64,000 nucleotides of DNA from Chiridota heheva (lineage: Eukaryota; Echinodermata; Holothuroidea; Apodida; Chiridotidae): contig JAIGNY010000491.1 in assembly GCA_020152595.1 (NCBI GenBank), forward strand, positions 1-64,000. Reading direction: 5' to 3'. A program made the position numbers and the translations under genes. The notes beneath the pieces are model-generated. The model saw nothing but the letters and a program-made list of their open reading frames with translations. It had not been told where the DNA came from and did no database searches. This document shows, in pieces, positions 33,301-45,196 of the stretch (within the stretch, counting starts at the first letter, position 1; each line of letters opens with the position of its first letter).

Positions 33301-36300
33301 TCCAGCCAGCTGAATGTCCAGCCAGCTGAATGTCCAGCCAGCTGAATGTCCAGCCAGCTGAATGTCCAGCCAGCTGAATGTCCAGCCAGCTGAATGTCCA
33401 GCCAGCTGAATGTCCAGCCAGCTGAATGTCCAGCCAGCTGAATGTCCAGCCAGCTGAATGTCCAGCCAGCTGAATGTCCAGCCAGCTGAATGTCCAGCCA
33501 GCTGAATGTCCAGCCAGCTGAATGTCCAGCCAGCTGAATGTCCAGCCAGCTGAATGTCCAGCCAGCTGAATGTCCAGCCAGCTGAATGTCCAGCCAGCTG
33601 AATGTCCAGCCAGCTGAATGTCCAGCCAGCTGAATGTCCAGCCAGCTGAATGTCCAGCCAGCTGAATGTCCAGCCAGCTGAATGTGAATGTCCAGCCAGC
33701 TGAATGTCCAGCCAGCTGAATGTCCAGCCAGCTGAATGTCCAGCCAGCTGAATGTCCAGCCAGCTGAATGTCCAGCCAGCTGAATGTCCAGCCAGCTGAA
33801 TGTCCAGCCAGCTGAATGTCCAGCCAGCTGAATGTCCAGCCAGCTGAATGTCCAGCCAGCTGAATGTCCAGCCCTGAATGCAGCTGAATGTCCAGCCAGC
33901 TGAATGTCCAGCCAGCTGAATGTCCAGCCAGCTGAATGTCCAGCCAGCTGAATGTCCAGCCAGCTGAATGTCCAGCCAGCTGAATGTCCAGCCAGCTGAA
34001 TGTCCAGCCAGCTGAATGTCCAGCCAGCTGAATGTCCAGCCAGCTGAATGTCCAGCCAGCTGAATGTCCAGCCAGCTGAATGTCCAGCCAGCTGAATGTC
34101 CAGCCAGCTGAATCCAGCCAGCTGAATGTCCAGCCAGCTGAATGTCCAGCCAGCTGAATGTCCAGCCAGCTGAATGTCCAGCCAGCTGAATGTCCAGCCA
34201 GCTGAATGTCCAGCCAGCTGAATGTCCAGCCAGCTGAATGTCCAGCCAGCTGAATGTCCAGCCAGCTGAATGTCCAGCCAGCTGAATGTCCAGCCAGCTG
34301 AATGTCCAGCCAGCTGAATGTCCAGCCAGCTGAATGTCCAGCCAGCTGAATGTCCAGCCAGCTGAATGTCCAGCCAGCTGAATGTCCAGCCAGCTGAATG
34401 TCCAGCCAGCTGAATGTCCAGCCAGCTGAATGTCCAGCCAGCTGAATGTCCAGCCAGCTGAATGTCCAGCCAGCTGAATGTCCAGCCAGCTGAATGTCCA
34501 GCCAGCTGAATGTCCAGCCAGCTGAATGTCCAGCCAGCTGAATGTCCAGCCAGCTGAATGTCCAGCCAGCTGAATGTCCAGCCAGCTGAATGTCCAGCCA
34601 GCTGAATGTCCAGCCAGCTGAATGTCCAGCCAGCTGAATGTCCAGCCAGCTGAATGTCCAGCCAGCTGAATGTCCAGCCAGCTGAATGTCCAGCCAGCTG
34701 AATGTCCAGCCAGCTGAATGTCCAGCCAGCTGAATGTCCAGCCAGCCAGCTGAATGTCCAGCCAGCTGAATGTCCAGCCAGCTGAATGTCCAGCCAGCTG
34801 AATGTCCAGCCAGCTGAATGTCCAGCCAGCTGAATGTCCAGCCAGCTGAATGTCCAGCCAGCTGAATGTCCAGCCAGCTGAATGTCCAGCCAGCTGAATG
34901 TCCAGCCAGCTGAATGTCCAGCCAGCTGGAATGTCCAGCCAGCTGAATGTCCAGCCAGCTGAATGTCCAGCCAGCTGAATGTCCAGCCAGCTGAATGTCC
35001 AGCCAGCTGAATGTCCAGCCAGCTGAATGTCCAGCCAGCTGAATGTCCAGCCAGCTGAATGTCCAGCCAGCTGAATGTCCAGCCAGCTGAATGTCCAGCC
35101 AGCTGAATGTCCAGCCAGCTGAATGTCCAGCCAGCTGAATGTCCAGCCAGCTGAATGTCCAGCCAGCTGAATGTCCAGCCAGCTGAATGTCCAGCCAGCT
35201 GAATGTCCAGCCAGCTGAATGTCCAGCCAGCAGCCAGCCAGCTGAATGTCCAGCCAGCTGAATGTCCAGCCAGCTGAATGTCCAGCCAGCTGAATGTCCA
35301 GCCAGCTGAATGTCCAGCCAGCTGAATGTCCAGCCAGCTGAATGTCCAGCCAGCTGAATGTCCAGCCAGCTGAATGTCCAGCCAGCTGAATGTCCAGCCA
35401 GCTGAATGTCCAGCCAGCTGAATGTCCAGCCCAGCCAGCCTGAATGTCCAGCCAGCTGAATGTCCAGCCAGCTGAATGTCCAGCCAGCTGAATGTCCAGC
35501 CAGCTGAATGTCCAGCCAGCTGCCAGCTGAATGTCCAGCCAGCTGAATGTCCAGCCAGCTGAATGTCCAGCCAGCTGAATGTCCAGCCCTGAATGTCCAG
35601 CCAGCTGAATGTCCAATGTCCAGCCAGCTGAATGTCCAGCCAGCTGAATGTCCAGCCAGCTGAATGTCCAGCCAGCTGAATGTCCAGCCAGCTGAATGTC
35701 CAGCCAGCTGAATGTCCAGCCAGCTGAATGTCCAGCCAGCTGAATGTCCAGCCAGCTGAATGTCCAGCCAGCTGAATGTCCAGCCAGCTGAATGTCCAGC
35801 CAGCTGAATGTCCAGCCAGCTGAATGTCCAGCCAGCTGAATGTCCAGCCAGCTGAATGTCCAGCCAGCTGAATGTCCAGCCAGCTGAATGTCCAGCCAGC
35901 TGAATGTCCAGCCAGCTGAATGTCCAGCCAGCTGAATGTCCAGCCAGCTGAATGTCCAGCCAGCTGAATGTCCAGCCAGCTGAATGTCCAGCCAGCTGAA
36001 TGTCCAGCCAGCTGAATGTCCAGCCAGCTGAATGTCCAGCCAGCTGAATGTCCAGCCAGCTGAATGTCCAGCCAGCTGAATGTCCAGCCAGCTGAATGTC
36101 CAGCCAGCTGAATGTCCAGCCAGCTGAATGTCCAGCCAGCTGAATGTCCAGCCAGCTGAATGTCCAGCCAGCTGAATGTCCAGCCAGCTGAATGTCCAGC
36201 CAGCTGAATGTCCAGCCAGCTGAATGTCCAGCCAGCTGAATGTCCAGCCAGCTGAATGTCCAGCCAGCTGAATGTCCAGCCAGCTGAATGTCCAGCCAGC

Positions 36301-36939
36301 TGAATGTCCAGCCAGCTGAATGTCCAGCCAGCTGAATGTCCAGCCAGCTGAATGTCCAGCCAGCTGAATGTCCAGCCAGCTGAATGTCCAGCCAGCTGAA
36401 TGTCCAGCCAGCTGAATGTCCAGCCAGCTGAATGTCCAGCCAGCTGAATGTCCAGCCATGAATGTCCAGCCAGCTGAATGTCCAGCCAGCTGAATGTCCA
36501 GCCAGCTGAATGTCCAGCCAGCTGAATGTCCAGCCAGCTGAATGTCCAGCCAGCTGAATGTCCAGCCAGCTGAATGTCCAGCCAGCTGAATGTCCAGCCA
36601 GCTGAATGTCCAGCCAGCTGAATGTCCAGCCAGCTGAATGTCCAGCCAGCTGAATGTCCAGCCAGCTGAATGTCCAGCCAGCTGAATGTCCAGCCAGCTG
36701 AATGTCCAGCCAGCTGAATGTCCAGCCAGCTGAATGTCCAGCCAGCTGAATGTCCAGCCAGCTGAATGTCCAGCCAGCTGAATGTCCAGCCAGCTGAATG
36801 TCCAGCCAGCTGAATGTCCAGCCAGCTGAATGTCCAGCCAGCTGAATGTCCAGCCAGCTGAATGTCCAGCCAGCTGAATGTCCAGCCAGCTGAATGTCCA
36901 ACCAGCTGAATGTCCAACCAGCTGAATGTCTAACCAGCT
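27332..36939. repeat. 9.6-kb array of a 16-bp unit (about 600 copies)
   Basis: The unit is GCTGAATGTCCAGCCA with very high uniformity over long runs (33060-33680, 34100-34740, 35640-36450). Sixteen is not a multiple of three and the reverse-complement unit contains no stop, so all three minus frames are open and read the same 16-residue cycle DIQLAGHSAGWTFSWL. This gives nominal frames of 1,400-3,255 codons. Small indels simply move between equivalent frames. The frames have no ATG within the unit and no splice or promoter context, so I do not call a gene. The unit contains CAGCTG at each junction. Edge units at both ends carry CCAACCAGC in place of CCAGCCAGC. A disordered zone lies at 31780-33060. 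Confidence 0.97.
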
Positions 36940-36952
36940 ATATATATATATC

Positions 36953-37152
36953 GGCATTCATATGGCTTTAAATATGAATGACTTTTACCTTCTTTGATCT
37001 CTGGCATTCATATGGCTTTAAATATGAATGAATTTTACCTTCTTTGATCTCTGGCATTCATATGGCTTTAAATATGAATGAATTTTACCTTCTTTGATCT
37101 CTGGCATTCATATGGCTTTAAATATGAATGACTTTTACCTTCTTTGATCTCT
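36953..37152. repeat. 50-bp tandem repeat, 4 copies
   Basis: Starts at 36953, 37003, 37053 and 37103 are exactly 50 bp apart. Each unit holds CATTCATATGGC followed by TTTAAATATGAATG, whose ends (CATTCATA / TATGAATG) are complementary and can form a hairpin. Only one or two bases differ between copies. It begins 13 bp after the 16-bp array. Confidence 0.96.
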
Positions 37153-38083
37153 GGGAACAAATTTCCAAATGAGCATTGAGTATAGTGGGCCTCATTATCT
37201 CAGTACAGCAAAATAATATTGTAGTAGGGCCATCTATCACAAGCAAATGAATGATGTGAAATCATCAATCATGTGATGACATGAATAACCATCACTATTT
37301 GCCAAAAAATTGACTAGTTGATTTTACGTATTGGCTAGCAAAATTTCAATCATTCAAGCTAGTCCAAAACTCTGTCTACAGATATTTCAGTATAAAAATG
37401 TTACAATTTGTAATTAATATTTTAGAATTTTAAGGACATTTTTATTATTTTATTAACGCCGCCAGTGTCCCCATCCCCTACCTCACTCTATAAATTGTCC
37501 TCCCCTCCCCATTCAATGTTGGCCATTGTTACTGTTTTTCCTGGAAATGACGTTAAGAAATAAATAAATTAAACCTTGAAAAGGGCGGAAGGGGAGAGGG
37601 GGTAGGGAGTTACAATTCTCATAAAAAAATATTAAAGAAACATAACACTATAACATATGTAATTTTCAAAAAGCTGAAGTGTTGCAACAGTTTTGTCCAA
37701 GATTGTAGGTATCATATATAGCTTAGTAAGGCTCTAATCAGGAAGCTATTACTTAAAGCTTTAGCTCTAGGAAGTACATAGACCTTTTAAGGGAATGTAA
37801 GTGTGTGTGCGTGATGGCTGTCAACCATGTCAACTGTCAGTTATCCTGAACAAAGGTAGTGCTTGTATGTGGTAGGTGGACAGGAATTGGGTGATTAGTG
37901 GTTTTCTTTAACTAGGTGGTTTTTGCATTCACTGTCCATGTCATGACAACTAAATGAATACATATTATCCAATCTCATTCTCCACATGAAACCATGTAGG
38001 TCATGTTTGTTGTAGGTAAATGGAGTGCTCATATAATCTCAGTAATAGTGGATCTGGTGTGTGGACCATGGAGATCTCAATGC
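37153..38083. other. Unique sequence, no gene seen
   Basis: This is AT-rich, with no exon that has convincing borders and no repeat beyond short poly-A and poly-T tracts. Confidence 0.5.
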
Positions 38084-38601
38084 GGTCTGCCAGGGATCCA
38101 CTTGTGGATTGTTCTCTGGCTGGTCACACACGTAGCGTAGCAGGAAATGGCCCCAGTGTCTCCCTGGGGTCTGCCAGGGATCCACTGGTGGGTTGTTCTC
38201 TGGCTGGTCACACACGTAACATAGCAGGAAATGGCCCCAGTGTCTCCCTAGGGTCTGCCAGGGATCCACTGGTGAGTTGTTCTCTGGCTGGTCACACACG
38301 TAGCGTAGCAGGAAATGGCCCTAGTGTCTCCCTGGGGTCTGCCAGGGATCCACTGGTGGGTTGTTCTCTGGCTGGTCACACACGTAGCGTAGCAGGAAAT
38401 GGCCCCAGTGTCTCCCTGGGGTTTGCCAGGGATCCACTGGTGGGTTGTTCTCTGGCTGGTCACACACATAGCGTAGCAGGAAATGGCCCCAGTGTCTCCC
38501 TGGGGTCTGCCAGGGATCCACTGGTGGGTTGTTCTCTGGCTGGTCACACACGTAACATAGCAGGAAATGGCCCCAGTGTCTCTCTGGGGTCTGCCAGGGA
38601 T
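38084..38601. repeat. 84-bp tandem repeat, 6 copies plus a partial
   Basis: The unit begins GGTCTGCCAGGGATCCACTG and includes GGTCACACACGTAGCGTAGC; starts are at 38084, 38168 and every 84 bp after. Eighty-four bp is 28 codons, so the plus frame (38020-38766, 248 codons) and minus frames stay open. The repeated peptide (SLGSARDPLVGCSLAGHTRS) matches no family I know. Differences between units are not biased to third positions. I treat it as non-coding. Confidence 0.93.
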
Positions 38602-38701
38602 GCCAAGTTTCATGAATGTACATCATTCCTATCTCAATTAATGAGATCCCTATGTCTCTTTCCTGCTTCGCAGATGAGACAAAAAGATATTAAAATACAC
38701 T

Positions 38702-38752
38702 GGGCCATTCTCTGGCTGGTCACACACGTAACGTATAAACACAGAATGGCCC
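38702..38752. repeat. Inverted repeat derived from the 84-bp unit
   Basis: GGGCCATTCT (38702-38711) and AGAATGGCCC (38743-38752) are exact complements, with a diverged piece of the 84-bp unit (CTGGCTGGTCACACACGTAA) between them. Confidence 0.75.
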
Positions 38753-38992
38753 CACTTCTTATTTGATCGATTTCTCACTAATTTATGTTTAAAGTGGCCC
38801 CAAATTCATTATGTGTGGCTCTTAAGCCATTTAGATATCACTTTTTGTCATTGCCACCCTCCCCTAGGGGTTCGAAAGTGGTCAATTATCCTAAAATTGT
38901 AAGACCCTAAAACTGATGAAAGTACTGTACAATCATGACTGTAGCTAATATTCAAAATACAATATGAAGCCAGAAATATAAGATTTCAAAAC

Positions 38993-39727
38993 AATACTCC
39001 TCCTCACAGAGCAACATCATTAAGTCCCTCTTTCCACATCCCAATACTCCTCACAGAGCAACATCATTACATCCCTCTTTCCACATCCCAATACTCCTCA
39101 CAGAGCAACATTATTACATCCCTCTTTCCACATCCCAATACTCCTCACAGAGCAACATCATTATGTCCCTCTTTCCACATCCCAATACTCCTCACAGAGC
39201 AACATCATTACGTCCCTCTTTCCACATCCCAATACTCCTCACAGAGCAACATCATTACGTCCCTCTTTTCACATCTCAATACTCCTCACAGAGCAACATC
39301 ATTACGTCCCTCTTTTCACATCTCAATACTCCTCACAGAGCAACATCATTACGTCCCTCTTTTCACATCTCAATACTCCTCACAGAGCAACATCATTACA
39401 TCCCTCTTTCCGCATCCCAATACTCCTCACAGAGCAACATCATTACGTCCCTCTTTTCACATCTCAATACTCCTCACAGAGCAACATCATTACGTCCCTC
39501 TTTTCACATCTCAATACTCCTCACAGAGCAACATCATTACGTCCCTCTTTTCACATCTCAATACTCCTCACAGAGCAACATCATTATGTCCCTCTTTCCA
39601 CATCCCAATACTCCTCACAAAGCTACATCATTACGTCCCTCTTTCCGCATCTCAATACTACTCCTCATAGAGCAACATCATTACGTCCCTCTTTCCGCAT
39701 CGCAACATCATCAGTACCTCTTTCCGC
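38993..39727. repeat. 47-bp minisatellite, about 15 copies
   Basis: The unit core is CACAGAGCAACATCATTACG, then TCCCTCTTTCCACATC and CAATACTCCT. Two sub-variants (TTTCCACATCCC and TTTTCACATCTC) occur in blocks. Forty-seven is not a multiple of three, so the 196-codon plus frame reads a 47-residue cycle; it is an artefact. Confidence 0.95.
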
Positions 39728-40012
39728 TTAGTGACGAATGTAGAAAAACATAGTTTTGAGAAAGTCCATATTAAAGACTCCTTAACATTTTATTGTAATT
39801 ATTCGGAGCAAAATACTAAATTGATTCCTCGTTGAAGAGGGTACACTGAACTTTTTGCAAGTTTTCATGAAAATCTATCACTTTTCTTTTATGTTTAATT
39901 TATTCATGAAGACATTCCCCAGTATGCATCATTGATATGCAGTACTTATCGTTTTTTACACAAAAAGAGGTACGATTAGTTCCTACAGGAAACTAGACAT
40001 TTGAGTTTAGTA
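39728..40012. other. Unique spacer, no gene
   Basis: Nothing recognisable is present between the 47-bp and 23-bp arrays. Confidence 0.5.
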
Positions 40013-40483
40013 AGTCTCGCGGCCTGGCATGTATAAGTCTCGCGGTCTGGCATATGTATTAAAGTCTCGCGGCCTGGCATATATAGATAACACGGCCTGG
40101 CATATATAAGATTCGCAGCCTGGCATATGCAAGTCTCGCGACCTGGCATATATGTCTCACGGCCTGGCATATGTTAGTCTCGCGGCCTGGCATATATAAG
40201 TCCCGCGGCCTGGCATATATAAGTTCCGCGGCCTGGCATATATATAAGTCCTGCGGCCTGGCATATATAAGTCCCGCAGCCTGGCATATATAAGTCCCGT
40301 GGCCTGGCATATATAAGTCTCGCCTGGCATATATAAGTCTCGCCTGGCATATATAAGTCTCGCCTGGCATATATAAGTCTCGCCTGGCATATATAAGTCT
40401 CGCCTGGCATATATAAGTCTCGCCTGGCATATATAAGTTTCGTCTGGCATATGTAAGTCTCGCCTCGCATATATAAGTCTCCC
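40013..40483. repeat. 23/20-bp minisatellite
   Basis: The left part has 23-bp units built on GTCTCGCGGCCTGGCATATA. From about 40317 the units are 20 bp, having lost the GCG-GC step to give AGTCTCGCCTGGCATATATA. About 22 copies in total. Minus-strand frames (MPGRETYICQARLIYARRDL-like) are repeat artefacts. Confidence 0.95.
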
Positions 40484-40501
40484 CTTCGATACCATGGCAT
40501 A

Positions 40502-41016
40502 GGGATGTCACCATCTGAATCCAAACTTGCACAACCCATGGGAATGTCAACCTCTGAATCAAATGGTGCACAACCCATAGGGATGTCACCTTCTGCATCC
40601 AAAGGTGCACAACCCATAGGAATGTCAACCTCTGAACCAAATGGTGCACAACCCATAGGGATGTCACCTTCTGCATCCAAAGGTGCACAGCTCATAGGCC
40701 CTGTCACTCTCTAATTCCAAAGGTGCAAAACCCATAGGGATGTCACCCTCTGAATTGAAAGATGCAAAACCTATAGGGATGTCAACTTCTGCATCCAAAG
40801 GTGCACAACCCATAGGAATGTCACCCTCTGAATCCAAAGGTGCACAACCCATAGAGATGTCACCATCTGAATTCAAATATGCACAACCCATAGAGATGTC
40901 ACCCTCTAATTCCTAAGGTGCACAATTCATAGGCCCTGTCACTCTCTAATTCCAAAAATGCACATCCCATAGGGATGTCACCCTCCGAATCCAAAGGTGC
41001 ACAACCCATAGGGATG
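40502..41016. repeat. 39-bp minisatellite, about 13 copies
   Basis: The unit includes GGGATGTCACCCTCTGAATC and AAAGGTGCACAACCCATA. It begins about 19 bp after the end of the unrelated 23/20-bp array. Thirty-nine bp is 13 codons, so minus frames read a repeating GDIPMGCAPLDSE; artefact. Confidence 0.95.
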
Positions 41017-42095
41017 ATGGAAACTATATCACAATCCAGCTAATTTATTTTGGGTTTCAAGTTTGAAAGACAAATCAATAAAGATGAAAGAAAACTCAAT
41101 TTATGGTTGCAAAATGGCACCGAAAGAAAAACAAACTGAATCAAATTAAGACCAAGACCCTGACTGCAGGAAAGCAAAAACAGGATGACAAACCCATCAC
41201 GAGTTGTAGTGCAATTAAAGTAAATAAAAAAATAAAAAAACCTTCATTGCTTTTAAAATAACACAACCATACTTTGTACATGAACAATTTTCCTGGAATT
41301 AGTGTCATCACTCCATTCCAGGAACACATCCAATCCCAGGGTTGTATGACTCAAGCTTAACATCACATGACAACTTTCTCATGAACTTTTATCTCTGCTT
41401 TTCAACTTTGGAAAAACTGCATTAAAGGAGGAAAGTGATATATGACTTTGACTGACCACCAGTACCCAGTACCCATGTGACTCCCATTGACCAAATTACC
41501 TCCAAGTCAATATCACAAAGAGATTTGTACCTAATGAGAAGTATAAGTTCAGAAATATGTTTACATTTATGATGTCCACTTCACTTCTTCCCAAATAGCA
41601 AAATCAAATGATCTGGCTGAAATCTAATTTACAATAAGATACTAAGATCTAGCAGTAGCTTGGTTTATGTTCGTGATATGTTAAATGTTGTTGAAAGGTG
41701 GCATTAAAAGTGCTTTTAGCTATATTTTGGGTGGTGGGGAAGGTGGTGGCACACAGAAGATTCAAAAGAAAACGAGTCCATGGGGAAACAGACCCATCCA
41801 TATATGCTACATTTGTGTACATATCACCCTACAAATCATTACATATTCTACCCAACCTGCTAAGGAGATAAGGTAATGTAAGCTATATCTACAACTTTTG
41901 TAGTAAATTCCACCCCATTTCACTCTCAAGTCTACTTGCATGAAGTGTTTTGCTTGGGGCAAGCAGAAGAGTAGGAAGCTGATGAAAAGTGTGTGTGTAT
42001 GTGTGTGTTAGGGAGGGGGGGGGGGCAGAACCTCTTGGGGCACTTCCCAAGTAATATACATAAGTCCCCCCCATTCTGTAGATAAAGGGCTACTT
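41017..42095. other. Unique sequence, no gene seen
   Basis: I see no exon with good borders. A TGTGTG/G10 tract lies at about 41990-42025. Confidence 0.5.
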
Positions 42096-42937
42096 TATTT
42101 TGAATGAGTCTCTTCATTTTGAATGAGTCTCTTCATTTTGAATGAGTCTCTTCATTTCGAATGAGTCTCCTCATTCCGAATGAGTCTCTTCATTTTGAAT
42201 GAGTCTCTTCCTTTCGAATGAGTCTCTTCCTTTCGAATGAGTCTCTTCATTTTGAATGAGTCTCTTCATTTTGAATGAGTCTCTTCATTTTGAATGAGTC
42301 TCCTCATTCCGAATGAGTCTCTTCATTTTGAATGAGTCTCTTCATTTTGAATGAGTCTCTTCCTTTCGAATGAGTCTCTTCCTTTCGAATGAGTCTCTTC
42401 CTTTCGAATGAGTCTCTTCCTTTCGAATGAGTCTCTTCATTTCGAATGAGTCTCTTCATTTTGAATGAGTCTCTTCATTTCGAATGAGTCTCCTCATTCC
42501 GAATGAGTCTCTTCATTTTGAATGAGTCTCTTCCTTTCGAATGAGTCTCTTCCTTTCGAATGAGTCTCTTCCTTTCGAATGAGTCTCTTCATTTTGAATG
42601 AGTCTCTTCATTTTGAATGAGTCTCTTCATTTCGAATGAGTCTCCTCATTTCGAATGAGTCTCCTCATTCCGAATGAGTCTCTTCATTTTGAATGAGTCT
42701 CTTCCTTTCGAATGAGTCTCTTCCTTTCGAATGAGTCTCTTCCTTTCGAATGAGTCTCTTCATTTTGAATGAGTCTCTTCATTTTGAATGAGTCTCTTCA
42801 TTTTGAATGAGTCTCTACATTTTGAATGAGTCTCTTCATTTTCAATGGGTTTCTTCATTTTCAATGGGTTTCTTCATTTTGAATGAGTCTCTTCATTTTG
42901 AATGAATCTCTTCATTTTGAATGAGTCTCTTTATTTC
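42096..42937. repeat. 19-bp minisatellite, about 44 copies, with higher-order order
   Basis: The unit is TCTTCATTTTGAATGAGTC with variants TCTTCCTTTCGAATGAGTC, TCTTCATTTCGAATGAGTC and TCCTCATTCCGAATGAGTC. The variants recur in a set order: the TCCTCATTCCG variant appears near 42165, 42300, 42490 and 42660, each followed by a TTTTG unit and then several CTTTCG units. The array therefore grew by block duplication. Confidence 0.95.
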
Positions 42938-43274
42938 CAAAGGAACACTTTTGTAGTAGAATAGAATTGCACCACTTCACAAGCCCAAAGTTTCTTCCTA
43001 ATAAGTGCCCATGCTCGGGACCACATACTGTGTGCTATATCAACTACATTGTATATACATGTTCTATACTAAACCCACAATAACCACCATACAAAAATCG
43101 TGAGTGTCAGATGCAAAATCAGCAAAGAATATAACAAACTTAAACTTAAGTCTTCAAATTAATCACATAAATTATGTTATCAGTCAATAAATGTGAGTAC
43201 GTGGACGCTTATTAGAAAGCATGACATATTCATAGGATCATGCGTAATGGGAATTGTTTTTATTGGGGGTACGA
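42938..43274. other. Unique spacer, no gene
   Basis: Nothing recognisable is present. Confidence 0.5.
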
Positions 43275-45196
43275 GGACATGCATGCAGGTGATAGACATG
43301 CATGCAGGTGATAGACATGCAAGCAGGGGATGGACATGCAAGCAGGGGATGGACATGCATGCTGCAGGTGATGGACATGCATGCTGCAGGGGATGGACAT
43401 GCATGCTGCAGGAGATGGACATGCATGCTGCAGGGGATGGACATGCATGCTGCAGGGGGTGGACATGCATGCTGCAGGGGATGGACATGCATGCTGCAGG
43501 AGATGGGACATGCATGCTGCAGGGGATGGACATGCATGCTGCAGGGGATGGACATGCATGCTGCAGGGGATGGACATGCATGCTGCAGGGGATGGACATG
43601 CATGCTGCAGGGGATGGACATGCATGCTGCAGGGGATGGACATGCATGCTGCAGGGGATGGACATGCATGCTACAGGGAATGGACATGCATGCTGTAGAC
43701 GATGGACATGCATGCTGCAGGGGATGGACATGCATGCTGCAGGGGATGGACATGCATGCTGCAGGGGATGGACATGCATGCTGCAGGGGATGGACATGCA
43801 CGCTGCAGAGGATGGACATGCATGCTGCAGAGGATGGACATGCATGCTGCAGGGGATGGACATGCATGCTGCAGGGATGGACATGCATGGTGCAGGGAAT
43901 GGACATGCATGCTGCAGGGATGGACATGCATGCTGCAGGGATGGACATGCATGCTGCAGGGGATGGACATGCATGCTGCAGTGGATGGACATGCATGCTG
44001 CAGGGGATGGACATGCATGCTATATGGGATGGACGATGCATGCTGCAGGGGATGAACATGCATGCTGCAGGGGTGGACATGCATGCTGCAGGGTGGACAT
44101 GCATGCAGGGAGTGGACATGCATGCAAAGGATGGACATGCATGCAGGGGATGGACATGCATGCAGGGGATGGACATGCAAGCAGGGGATGGACATGCAAG
44201 CAGGGGATGGACATGCATGCTGCAGGTGATGGACATGCATGCTGCAGGGGATGGACATGCATGCTGCAGGAGATGGACATGCATGCTGCAGGGGATGGAC
44301 ATGCATGCTGCAGGGGTGGACATGCATGCTGCAGGGGATGGACATGCATGCTGCAGGAGATGGGACATGCATGCTGCAGGGGATGGACATGCATGCTGCA
44401 GGGGATGGACATGCATGCTGCAGGGGATGGACATGCATGCTGCAGGGGATGGACATGCATGCTGCAGGGGATGGACATGCATGCTGCAGGGGATGGAACA
44501 TGTATGCTGCAGGGGATGGACATGCATGCTACAGGGAATGGACATGCATGCTGTAGACGATGGACATGCATGCTGCAGGGGATGGACATGCATGCTGCAG
44601 GGGATGGACATGCATGCTGCAGGGGATGGACATGCATGCTGCAGGGGATGGACATGCATGCTGCAGAGGATGGACATGCATGCTGCAGAGGATGGACATG
44701 CATGCTGCAGGGGATGGACATGCATGCTGCAGGGATGGACATGCATGGTGCAGGGAATGGACATGCATGCTGCAGGGATGGACATGCATGCTGCAGGGAT
44801 GGACATGCATGCTGCAGGGGATGGACATGCATGCTGCAGTGGATGGACATGCATGCTGCAGGGGATGGACATGCATGCTATATGGGATGGACGATGCATG
44901 CTGCAGGGGATGAACATGCATGCTGCAGGGGTGGACATGCATGCTGCAGGGGTGGACATGCATGCAGGGAGTGGACATGCATGCAAAGGATGGACATGCA
45001 TGCAGGGGATGGACATGCATGCAGGGGATGGACATGCATGCAGGGGATGGACATGCATGCAGGGGATGGACATGCATGCAGGGGATGGACATGCATGCAG
45101 GGATGGACATGCATGCAGGGATGGACATGCATGCAGGGATGGACATGCATGCAGGGATGGACATGCATGCAGGGGATGACATTCATGCAGGGGATC
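43275..45196. repeat. 22-bp minisatellite containing an 858-bp internal duplication
   Basis: The main unit is ATGGACATGCATGCTGCAGG plus GG; at the borders a shorter form without CTGCATG dominates (43275-43360, 44095-44215, 44965-45190). The segment starting at 43321 is repeated from 44179 with the same rare variants in the same order (TGTAGACGATGG, CATGGTGCAGGGAATGG, CTATATGGGATGGACGATGC). Frames of over 600 codons on both strands (Cys/His/Met-rich) result from the stop-free unit and are not genes. Confidence 0.96.

Noticed and set aside
27134..36901. A 3,255-codon open frame (and others of 1,400-1,580 codons) on the minus strand, as a giant repeat protein
   Set aside because: The frames follow directly from a stop-free 16-bp unit whose length is not a multiple of three; no ATG lies in the unit, all three frames are equally open, and no promoter, splice site or non-repeat domain is attached.
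27332..36939. E-box decoy: 600 CAGCTG sites titrating bHLH factors
   Set aside because: The site is a by-product of a 16-bp unit; nothing in the sequence shows binding or selection for the site, so I keep it only as a remark.
38020..38766. 248-codon plus frame with six 28-residue repeats as a gene
   Set aside because: Unit differences are not concentrated at third codon positions, minus frames are also open, and the ends run into unrelated sequence without start or splice context.
42096..42937. Regular short repeats as a possible CRISPR array (also considered for 20898-22275 and 40013-40483)
   Set aside because: There are no unique spacers between repeats, no cas genes, and the genome is eukaryotic.
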